The notes below the pieces were generated by a model. That model was not told the DNA's origin, did not search any database, and saw nothing but the letters and a program-made list of their open reading frames with translations. A stretch of 64,000 bases of DNA from Patella vulgata (Eukaryota > Mollusca > Gastropoda > Patellidae), in contig NC_065886.2 of assembly GCF_932274485.2 (NCBI RefSeq), positions 38,365,501 to 38,429,500 on the forward strand, read 5' to 3'. Positions 38,601 through 50,600 of the stretch are shown here, one piece after another (position 1 is the stretch's first letter; each line of letters opens with the position of its first letter). The position numbers and the translations under genes are program-made.

Positions 38601-41600
38601 GCAGAACAGTTGGATGTTAAACCCCATTTCATTTTATTTGCGTTTGTTCAGTTTCGTCTGCAAATTCTACATTTGTGATTTGAAAACTCTAGATGCATTC
38701 ATTGCATCATGTAAGGGCTGTAACATGAACAGCCAGCTCCTGATCTATATTTTACACAATGCATCTTTAAATTACTTTTTTATTTAAAGATCTAAAACAT
38801 TTAAATCCGAGCAGCTCAGGTGTTATTGTGAGAATGGAAGCCCGGATAGGACAGTGCAAGACAGCTTGACATTCAGAAATAGCATATTATTTTATTATTA
38901 GGTCATTTAGTTTAAAGTCATGAGGCGTAGGATTGATTGTAGACAATCAGTTTTCTCTTAAATAGTGGAAAACATAGTGTCTCTGTGAATAAGGTGATAG
39001 TTTACAGGAGAGGTACAGGGTTGAATCTCGGGGGGGGGGGGGGGGGGGGGGTTGGCCGAGTAAGTCGCTTCAGATTATTCATAACTTGGTTTCCCCCCTT
39101 GTCAGTGAATGACAAGGAAGAGTGTTCATTTAGATGGGATGGAGATCAAGCTCATGTAGGACATTAAACCCCATTTAATTTCTTGAAGTAGTGCCACTGT
39201 CAGGGTAATGTGTCCTTGTGGCACACTGCCTGGCTTATGACTGTCACCATAAGCCTGTTAGGTGCAGGTAAGATGTTAAACTTCATGATCCTGCACTAAA
39301 TATTTGGGTGAGACATTGAAATAGGCTCTGTCCTTCGGTTGTGATTTTGTTTCCAGAGCATATCTCGGTCATAACTGTGACCTTTAATGTTGCATAGACA
39401 GCAGATTGGAATATTCGTTAAATTGGAACGATCTAGTCTTTACAGTCTGGAACGTGAAAGTGTATGCGGATTGATGGCGAAATAACACTATAATTTGTAC
39501 CTTGTTTCATATTAATAGAGATCAATTTAAAACATGAATATTCTTATTGGCCATAATATTTAATTATTTACACTAAACATTTTTTATTAATATCAAATTT
39601 TAGAGACTGGTCAGGGCTTATGAGTCATTTAAACAATATACAACTTAACCTGTTCTTCATTAACCACCTCTGTAGGACATACATGTATATGTATACAAAT
39701 CAGTGATGTATTGTGGTGATTTGATCTGTATTCGTCCTTTTTACTTGTCGCCCATTGTTATCAAGTTATTTAATTTTTTTGAAATCTTGCGTAATACACC
39801 ACTAATTACATGTATTGAGTAGTGATATATATATATTGTTTATTGTAGTGGAGGCTGTAGCAGCAGAAGTTAAAGTTGTAAAACCAGATGTTGTTGATAA
39901 AACCAATAAAAAGGTAAGAAATATTCATGTACTGTTAACTCACAACTGGGATAAATTCTTGTCAAATAAACCACAAAAATTCTATTATACTTCAAAATAG
40001 TAAACCCCAACAATATTGTGTGCCGACGTTGGTAAAAAAAAAAAAAATAGACCTTAAAACTATCTTGAAATGAAATCTATTTTTATCCGACCGTTTTGCA
40101 ATAAACAGAAAGACATTTCAAAATTTATTTAACATCGGGTAGATCAAATTATCTTTTTCATTTATTCCTTCTTCCTTCTGTTGATCTACCACACATGTTG
40201 TACGCTTATAAAAAATATGGAATAGCTGAATATTGAATGAATTGAAAATAAATATATACACATGTAAGTTACAAAATAGTTTATTTTATTATGCCATACA
40301 AATACGCATATTTAAACAATTCAAAATATTTGTCAGTGAATTAAAGTAACTGTATCAAAATAATCCACGCTAAGATGTACTAAGAATGATTATTTAATTA
40401 AGAAAACAAAACCAAAATACCACGCTAGATAATCTCCTGGCTTGTCAAGCCTATTTAAAACTGGCCCGCCTGTCAATTTGGTTCCATGGCAAAAAAAAAA
40501 AAGATGTTGACAGGAATATTACGTACTGAATGGAACTGAACCATTTTTGGACTAATACGGCTTCAAATGTTATATAAATTATCATTTAGTCATTTATTCA
40601 CATGACAAGCCTATAATCAACTCTAGAAATACGATTGCCATTTGGAGAAGTGAGACTGAGTCTCGATTAACAAGTAACGTTGCTACGAAAATAAACAATC
40701 TATGTCAATTCCGACATGATTCGGGATCGATACAATATGCCAGATTAGACAGCATGTCGGAATACTCAATTACCTCAATTATACCGGAAGTATTATTGTA
40801 GTATTGTACCATCGAATACTTGAAGTTTTATTATAATACACCCTCGAATACACTGAACTTAAAATATGATAACGCTTTAATACATGTACATTCCAAATTT
40901 TATTACTTCAACTTTGAATATATATTTTCATTGACTAAATAGCCTTCCGATTGACTGACAGGTTGTGTGTCCACGCTCTTAAACCACTGTGTTGGAATTC
41001 ATCTTTTTGCTTTAAAATTTCGGATACTTATACCAAGAGATTATAAAATTATCAAGGTAATCGACAAAGACCGACACATGTTATATGCTCACAGTTAATT
41101 GATTGGTGATTGCTTCTCGGTTAACACCCACTGATTGAAGGCCGGATTATCTAATGTTAATTGTGTGCAAATCGTGTGATGTCATAATTCAGAATATTCA
41201 GAATCCGGATTACTCAAAACTTTTTTGGTTGAATAACAAGGAAATAAATTGGAAAATGAAAATGAAAGAAAAAGGAAATAAATCAGAAAATGAAAATGAT
41301 GATGGATTTCACAATGCTGTAGTATTCAGATGTCGGAAGGGACAGTCCACTGTATTAAGTTTGAATGATCTATTTTGGAACTATTATATAACAAGAACGG
41401 TCAGGTCTTTATTTAAATCTTACAAAATGCATCTTTAACCACTTAAAAATTACATTAACCTTGACATATTTGTATAGAATTAGAATGTTAAATATTGATA
41501 TATTGTACTCGAATTGATTGTTTACTTACATGGCAACAAGCTGTTGATAACGTTTTTTAACTTTAACACATCAAACAAGTGTAGTATTATGTAAATTTAT

Positions 41601-44600
41601 TGATGAAAAACTGAAAGAATATAATAAAGGAAGTGTGTCCTATTTTCACGGCTGGAAATTGTAATGTTACTTGCACTTGACAAGATGTCAGACACTACAT
41701 GTAGATTGATCTTGTACCTAACAATTTACGCTGAACCTGGCATGTATCTACATGTATACTGATATTTGTGACTGTCGTTTAGGGTTGGCGACTACACTAG
41801 GGCTGTCCCAAGGATGAAATTTTGTGTGTAGGAGTAGCTTGGGCCGGCGAGTAACATATGCTTGGTGGCGTTGGACTACCGCTTCCCATTTCGGAGTCAA
41901 ACTACTTTCAACCAGCGCAGCACCAGGTCATCTGCTAGATACTAGATACAGATATAAATACTGAAAATAGATTAAAAAAGACGGGGACCAGGGATAGTGT
42001 GCCTGGCAATGTCTTTTGATAGGTGCCTTATTTCTAGACTTGCCTGTATTTAGACTGACGTCAATAAATATATGTCAGGACCCCTTTATTCTGTCTAATG
42101 ATGATTCATGCACCACTCTGTTAAAACTAGTGATGACTCCATTTACACCAAACCAAGTCTGAAGACAGAATATATGTTCAAAATGCCATACCATAGTTTT
42201 ATTCTAGTTAAAGAAACTTGATCAAATTGGCCAGCCAGGATTAATATAGGATTTGTAATAAGGAAAATTTTAGTCATGATATGAAGCAAAAACACATTAT
42301 ATGAGTTCTGTATTTAAATAAATGGTTATAGGTCTATTTAAATTACACAGTAGTCACGAAAATCCATTGTCAGTACTATGAACATTGTAATTTCTTTTTA
42401 TTTTCAGACTTCATTAAATGAAGAAAGTTGGCCTGCATTAAGTGAAGTCTCGGAGGTATGTTTTATTTTAATAATTGGGGCACAGTAGGCAGTTGAGTGG
42501 TCCTAACATATGAAATTAACATCATAAGGTCTGTCACAGAGCCATCGGGCGTGACTAAGAATAGGATCACTTGCCTTGTCGGTTTCCGCCCATTGGTAAA
42601 TATCTCTCTGCAGATGTACAATATGTTAGTCCCAAAATAACCTAATATTTGTGTTGTATGGATGATGGATGGATACCTTCCGAGGATTTATTTTGATCAG
42701 TTCAGCACTTATGACCTAACCTAACTTATTCAAAGATGGCTAAGAAAATAACTATTAATTAAGGTAGGATTACATGTAATGTTTATATTTTTAGCAAACA
42801 CAGAACACTGTTAAAAAAACTACAAATGTGACAAAAACCACAGCAACCAATGGAAACCAACAACAGAGTGACTCAGGGGGCGATGACTCTGCTAAAGAAA
42901 ATAAAGAAAATGGAAATGGTGGAGATGCTTCACAGAGAACGCCAAAAGGCTCCAAACGTGGTGCCAAAGGTTTGTAACTTAAATTGTTAATAAATTCAAT
43001 GAAGAAAAATCATGAGTGCATACATATATATATATACAGAAAGTGGGTGAATTTGCTAGAGTGGTCTGTAGCACTGCAAGATTGGGTGTGCTTTAGATGA
43101 TATGGTCTGGTTTTGATCTTTTAGAGTGTATGTGGCAAGGAGTAGGGATGCTGACCCAGCGTCATTGGTTTTCTCTGGCTCTGAAGCGAATTATTGCAAT
43201 CAAATTATATCATATATTAGTCCTGCACTGACCTAGTTTGTGTTCAGTGGACTTTAAACCCCATCTCTTATCTCTAGCTCGTATACATACAAAGTTAGTT
43301 TAGTCTTTCAAGATTTTACACCCTGGTCTGGTATGAGCCATTGTTAATTTGTTTCTTTTATTTTCAGGATCTCGACAGCGGTGGGTGCCGTTAGATATAG
43401 AACCACCAAAGAGGAGTCGGTCACAAGGTCGTAAATCACCTCCAGTTAATAGACGTGATATGAGGCGAACTAGACCTATTGATCGTAATTCAGGTACTGT
43501 ACTTTATATACAGCTTCGTTCTTTGCGTGCAGTCCACGTTGGCTGTTATGGAGCATACTGAATTTGAAGCATTGCCGAGGAAGAAACAGGGTCTAGTCTC
43601 CTGTACACATTGACGTGCACGTATAAGAACCATTGACATTTGGTATTCAAAATATGCATTGCACATGTGACCATACAAAAGAAAATTATGTTACTTTCAT
43701 GATGACCGAAGTATTGTGTTGACAAAAGTTGCTTCATTCAATATGGAAGTATGATGACCAGATTTTATTGGTCAGTCACCCATGGTATGTCAGCAATTTC
43801 TGTTAGATGGGGTTTCTAAATCGAATTCGCAAGAATTGATTCAAGTTCTTGATAGAATATTGTTCATTTGGGTTAAATTTCTAGAATTTAATTTGTTGTT
43901 CATGGTTTGTCTTTTAAGCTTATGAACGCATTACAGGGGATCTGTGAACAACTTGGCCGCTCTAGAGAGTATTAGGCATCTTTATTAGGAGGCCTAAAGC
44001 TGACTTTTCTTTGAATTGAATAAAGACACAGTTGAATTTCTTTAAATAGGATCAGATAGTAAAGATTGGCGTGCGGACATGATTGGTCCCCAGTCCGGAG
44101 AAGGTAGAGGAGGATTTTATCCCCGCGGCCGGAGGGGCCGTGGAGGTCGTGGACGAGGAAGGGGGAGAGGTAGAGGTGGAGTAGGAGGAGGAGGAGGAGA
44201 TACAGCTTCAGATTATGGAGGTTAGTGATGTTATTTATTATCTTTTATTGAACGACATTTTACCAAGTTTTGGCAGTCTGGTCTTTGTCCATGGTACAAC
44301 AAAATTCATTAAATGTCAGTAAATTACTATGACAATTGGTAGTCGTCATGGTGGCATTGGCGGAGAAAGTTAATCAGGATTTTCCAACATGATTTCCCCT
44401 TGTCAGTGGTGCAGGACGGAGAGCCTGGCAAGGACAGCTGTCTAGTCGTTTGGATTGGACAAACGCTGAGGTCCAGTGTGCATATCAACGTTCACATAAG
44501 AAAACAAGTTCTCCACAAAATACCATTCTTTTATTATAATATCCGAAACGAACATTAATATCATGAAGTGATCTGTTTGTATTAAAGTCGTTAATCAGTT

Positions 44601-47600
44601 TACAAATTCTGTCTTATGATGATTCATGCACCACTCTGTTAAAACTAGTGATGACTCCATTTACACCAAACCAAGTCTGAAGACAGAAAATTAAAGGGTT
44701 TCGAAATATTAATACTATCTTAGACCAAACCTGTTAAAATATTACTTCTTCAGCTATACATATTTAACTTCCCTTTTCTTAGAAAAAGTAAGACCAAGGC
44801 TTGATTCTGGTGTTGGCCAAGAAAGTTTATAAGGATTTTATAGCATGGTTCCCCAATGTCAGTGGTGCAGGACAGGGGCCTAGCAAGGAACACTGTCTAG
44901 TAGTTTAGTTCGGACAAAATAAGACCAAGGCTTGATTCTGGTGTTGGCCAAGAAAGTTTATAAGGATTTTATAGCATGGTTCCCCAATGTCAGTGGTGCA
45001 GGACAGGGGCCTAGCAAGGAACACTGTCTAGTAGTTTAGTTCGGACAAAAACTGAGGTCCTTTGTGGATATTGGCATACATGTAAAAAAAAAAAGATTTG
45101 CCAATTGGAATTTGTAACGAGTAGGCCTTGGTGCAGAACATTTCATTTCGCCAGTTTCCATTATTTGGATTAAAAATGTCAATTTATTATTCTAGGTGAT
45201 TATAAATTTGGAGCAGATGAGCAGTTTTTCGTGGACCCTAATTTTGTTCCTCCATACAGTCAAACAGTTTATTTTAACCCACCAGGTGCTGAAGATAATG
45301 TACTCAAAGATTTCATCAAAAAACAGATGTAAGTAGTACATGTTAAACGATAGTCATTCAGATGGGATGAAAAATTCATTGGCGTCCACGTAAATGAACC
45401 CGTATAGCATATGCCCATCTTGATTAACCAAGTCAGAGCAGAACCCCATTTCATTTCATATTAGATGTCTTGGCTTTACTTTTCGGTCATTGGGTACAAA
45501 TATGATCCAACACGCACGAAAAGCGTCATTTGGATGGGACAAAAACCATTCGAAATACGTCAAGTCCAAAAAAGTGCAGAATTTAGCTAAATCCCATTTC
45601 ATTTCAATTTACCTGTAGGCCCTATTTAGATATGTAGAATATGTTGCTTTGTTTGTCGAGAAGCTTGAAACAACCTGTTGTGTATGTCTATATAGATATA
45701 AGATCTGTTGTGTATGTCTATATAGATAAAAGACCTGTTGTGTATGTTTAGAGATTTGACCGGCTGTGTATGTCTATATATATAAGACTGGTTGTGTATG
45801 GACTAAATAGTGTCTACAGTTTAAAGACCTGTTGTGCATGTCTATATAAATAATAGGGTATATTGTATTTCTCTTGTTTCAGTGAGTATTACTTCAGTGA
45901 GGAGAATTTAGAGCGAGATTTTTTCTTACGGAGACGAATGGATAAAGAAGGATGGTTACCTGTGTCGTTGATCAGTAATTTTCATAGAGTTCAAATCTTA
46001 TCACAAAACAAGGACTTTATTCTTCAGGTAGGTCCAGATCTTATTACAAGACAAAGCTTATTCTTCAGGTAGATTATAGTTGCAATAAAATACAGAACAC
46101 TAATGAACTAGTACCTGTCATTTTAAACTCTGTGTGCCTGGGATGTATTATAAATATCAGTGAAACTATAATAAAAAAAGATACAAAATGACATCCGAGG
46201 AATTGATCCTGACAAAGCCGGAATTTGTGCTTGACAATGTCTGTGACTGGTACCTTATTTTGAAGCATAAGACAGCTACTGGAAAATGCTGAATGTTTTC
46301 ATCTTGTCATTGTTGGCGTCTTCAAATGTTAATCTGTTCTATTTGATAGTTTAAACTTTATTCAAAAAGCCAATGCATTGATTTTCCCATGGGTTTCGTA
46401 ATTTCTGTCTAATGATGATTCATGCACCACTCTGTTAAAACTAGTGATGACTCCATTTACACCAAACCAAGTCTGAAGACAGAATTAAACTTGTAGAGTA
46501 TCTCCACTTTGTCCTCGGTCTCTTTGCTTATGACCCCATTCTTCTTGAAGAAAGGTTTCGATTTCATTTTGAAGAGATAGCTTATCATTTCCATATTACT
46601 CTTAAATTACGTGGTGGTCTGTTGAGTATGGCGCTGGCTTGCTAGTTTGATCCCAGTTTTGGCTGAGGACATTCCTCAGATTTCCCTGTCAGATTCCTCC
46701 TTGTCTGTTTATATGTATAATATAATTATTTTATTACAGGCTATGAGAGAAAGTGAGAAAGTTGAACTTTATGATGATGAAACCAGAATACGAGGAACAG
46801 TTGACCCCAAGAAATGGCCGATAGAAGGCATGACAGTGATAGCATCTAATTTACATGCTGATGTTCCAGAATTTGTACCTGGACAAGCCTATCAGTTCCC
46901 GCAACCACGTAAGTATATAACTTATACATTTTTTTTATCCATCCACCTTCATATTTATATTGGTCCGTGTCCAACCCCCAGGGGCAAAACCACTGACAAT
47001 TTTTGTGTTTTTTGTCTACAGACTGGAATTCTGAATGGATTGTCTTGGAACTTGGCATATTTATTCCTTTTTCCGTAGGACAGCAACTATTCATTTTGGT
47101 GCATGCCCCAACACCCAGGGGTGGTGTCATATCCACTTTTTTGTTGATATTTAGTCTATAAATTTGGCCTTCTTTGCTTCTTGTCATATTACAGTCATTG
47201 TAGCCAAGTCGGTGTTAGAATGTTGTCAAACATCTAACTCGGCAAACTCAAATATGCTCGTATATATATATATTGGCAAACTCTGGTCAATGATAGTGTT
47301 ACTATCAGGATACTCATTGAATGTTACCAAATTGAATTCTCCACATTGAACTATTAGTGCAAATTAACTGAACAGGGGGATTCCTGGGTTCAAAGCATGC
47401 AGCTACTTATGAAATAAATTGAAATCAGGTTTAACATTGTACTTTTCTGCACTAACAGGGACTGACAACAGGGATACACTATGAGGACTATTATGTATGG
47501 CGACACCACTAGACCTCTTAGTTTGATTTGTAACTGTCATAGATTCTTGAAGAACGTGCTGCCAATTGTCTACAAAGGACCATATCATTAGTGCCAACCA

Positions 47601-50600
47601 AAGTTTCCTTTACAGTTTTTTAGAATTTTTCTTGACTGCCCGTATGAGAAAGTTCCTTCAATTTATAAAGATGTTTTTATATGTTTATTATAGATGAAGA
47701 GGAGCGACAAGAAAGACAGGAATGGTCGAAGGATGAAGGTGGACAAGAGAAAGAAGAGTCAAATTTTTATCAAGATATAACACCGGTATTATCGTCTAGT
47801 GCTCCTGAATTACAGGGTGAATGGCAGCAAGTCAAACAGAAGAAGAAAAAGCCTGGTAATAAAGAAAAAACAACTAAAAAGGTACAAGTCTAATCTGTCA
47901 ATCTTCTATTATATTATTGACAAGAAATCTTCTGAAAAGTTTGCTATTATAGATCTTTATGCCGTTTCAATTCATTTATTGTCCTGGCAAAAAAATTCCT
48001 CACACTAAGTAGCTTAAGCCTAGCACAGGTGTTTCTTTTTCGGCATTTGTAAGTGATTTTTAATTGTTTGCATATTGCTATAAAAAACTATTGAATATGA
48101 ACCTCTGTTGACAAATAATTTGACAGCTTTAATATTTTGTGACAAAGAATTGCTTGTCATTCTGAAATCAAAATTTTTTACTGTATCTCGCGATCGTGAA
48201 ACAATGTTTTGTTTGACCTATAGGAAAACCCTAAATTATCACATGGTCTCACAAAATGGCAGCCCAATTTATCATGAGATGAGCAATGGCAATCCCTATA
48301 CCATGTTCCAAATTACTTGTTTCTAGTTTTCAGGCTTATTTTACACGGACATCATACTCTGTTCCTGGTCCATATAGTATGCTAGCTGTTGTAAATGTTA
48401 ATCTGTTTAATTTTCAGCCTGGTGAAGATGAAGAACCTGAACAAGAAGAATTAGATTTCATGTTTGATGAAGAACTGGATCAACTTGAAGTTGGAAGAAA
48501 AAATAATTTCACAGATTGGTTTGTACATTTTGTTATTTATTTTGGATGTGTATTACTGTCTAATGATGATTCATGCACCACTCTGTTAAAACTAGTGATG
48601 ACTCCATTTATACCAAACCAAGTCTGAAGACAGAATTAAACCTCTATTCTCTACATTACTGTTTCTTATGGTTCCCTCTTTAAATTACATGGTGTCCAAG
48701 TTTGCTCAGTGAGTAGGACGCTGGTTCACTAACATGGGGGTCCTGTGTTCGGTCCTAGTAGCGATGGCCAAGAAAGTTCATCAGGATTTACCAACGTGCT
48801 TCCCCATGGTGAATGGAATAGGGCCTGGCAAGGGAAAATGTAGTCATTTAAATGAGAAGAAAATCAGAGGTACCATGTACATATTGGTGTGCACGTAAAA
48901 GAATCCTTGGCTGTTGGAATTCGATTTAAGAATAGACTAGAGCGCCGCTGTCTGGGCACAATTTCCCCCATGGCACAATTTATGTCGTATGCCCGTTTTT
49001 TGTATCCCAGTTGGAGCAGAACAATAGGATGTTAAACCCCATTTCATTCCTTAATGAAAGTGACTCTGGCTTGCTAATGAGGACCCAGGCTTAATCCCTA
49101 CTTTGGTCGAGGACATTCATCAGAATTTCAAGTCGGATTCCCCCTCGTCAGGCTTGTGACAGAGAGCCTAGCATGTGAAGTTTTTCAGAAGGGATAAAAA
49201 CACATTAAAGATTCTGAACAGTTCGAAATCGAAATGAAGAATACTCTGTAATACTGTTGTCCCTAGAAAATGTTCCCTTATAACACACTGTATGCTACAT
49301 TGTAAAAATCATACCTTGACATAAAGTAAGATATGAAATTTCAATTGAAATTGATTTGATATTTATTACAGGTCTGATGATTCTGAAGATGAGTTAGCTG
49401 ATAGTGATATTTCTAAAATTCTTATCGTGATACAAACACCACCATCTTTACGTAAACATCCACAAGGTGATCGAACCGGTGATCATACGTCACGCTCTAA
49501 ATTATCGGCAACTTTCGGTAAAATTATTAACGACGGCTTGTATTATTATGAACAAGATTTATGGGAGCCTTCTTATAAGGTAAGCATATCTTTTAACAAT
49601 GGTTCAGTTAATATTAATATTACAGTAAAACCAGTAATCAAAATTTTTATGTTAATTTGTGTTAATAAAAGTTGACTATAAGAGCAGTGAATTTTTATAC
49701 AGAGGTTAAGTTACCAAATATTCCATTTCTGTGGGAATACTGAATCCGGTGTAGACTCAGCTTACAAATGGGTAAAACTAGTTGCAAGTAATTTAGAACG
49801 ACTGGAAACGGGTGTCAACCAGTGATTGTGCACAATTGAAAAACTGGACACAACTAGTTGCTAGCAGTTCCTTGTTTAGATGTACATGTAGCACTGAAAT
49901 AGATTGTGTTAGATACGATTGTTTTGGATTGATGAAATTTTATGTGACACCTGCAGAAATGTTGGTAACAATGCTTATCCAAGGATTACAACAGTTAAAA
50001 TGTAAATTGTCTTTATCTTTCAGAATGAGACAGAATATAGAAACGTAAATCTGATATCAGAAGAAACATTTAAAACCATAACACCACAGAAAAGTACGAT
50101 ACAGCAAGAAGTACCACCACCCCCTCCATGTGTAACACAAGGTACAGGTAAGTCTGATAATATCACACATATCACCTCCATCAATATATACCACATCCTG
50201 TCTACATGCCTTGAAATAACGGTTTCCAGGTATATCGTCCATCACCCCTATCAATATATACTCCCCCCCCCCCCCCCCCCCCCGGATCAATATATACCAC
50301 CTCCTGTTTACAAGCCTAAAATAACTGTTTCCTGAGGGTACATGTTGGTTCTGTTTATAGTGATGTAATTTTTACTAAACAATTACAAATTCTGTCTAAT
50401 GATGATTCATGCACCACTCTGTTAAAACTAGTGATGACTCCATTTATACCAAACCAAGTCTGAAGACAGAATATTAAACGATTTTGAAATATTAGAACTA
50501 TTTTTGACCAAGCGAATTATAATTTTACATCTTCAACCTGACTTATTATTTATATTTAAAGAAAAATATTTCTTAAAAATAATTAAAAAAATCCAGGACT

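Larger units (their letters stand above)
29929..39848 (+). other. LARP1 intron 1 (9.9 kb)
   Basis: The longest LARP1 intron; canonical GTAAGT donor and TTGTAG acceptor. It contains the nested MITEs, the duplicated segment, SINE pieces, repeat family C and the short reverse frame. No snoRNA copy of the U32-like family is seen in it. Confidence 0.8.

Noticed and set aside
42088-42171. Reading the 84-nt LARP1 intron repeat as a plain MITE, because its ends are inverted repeats
   Set aside because: The inverted ends are exactly the terminal stem expected beside C and D boxes; sense-only, one-per-intron placement, absence elsewhere in the window and two canonical RTGATGA boxes fit a snoRNA better.
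43690-43790. A further C/D snoRNA candidate in LARP1 intron 5 (two ATGATGA words)
   Set aside because: No CTGA at a suitable distance and no flanking stem.
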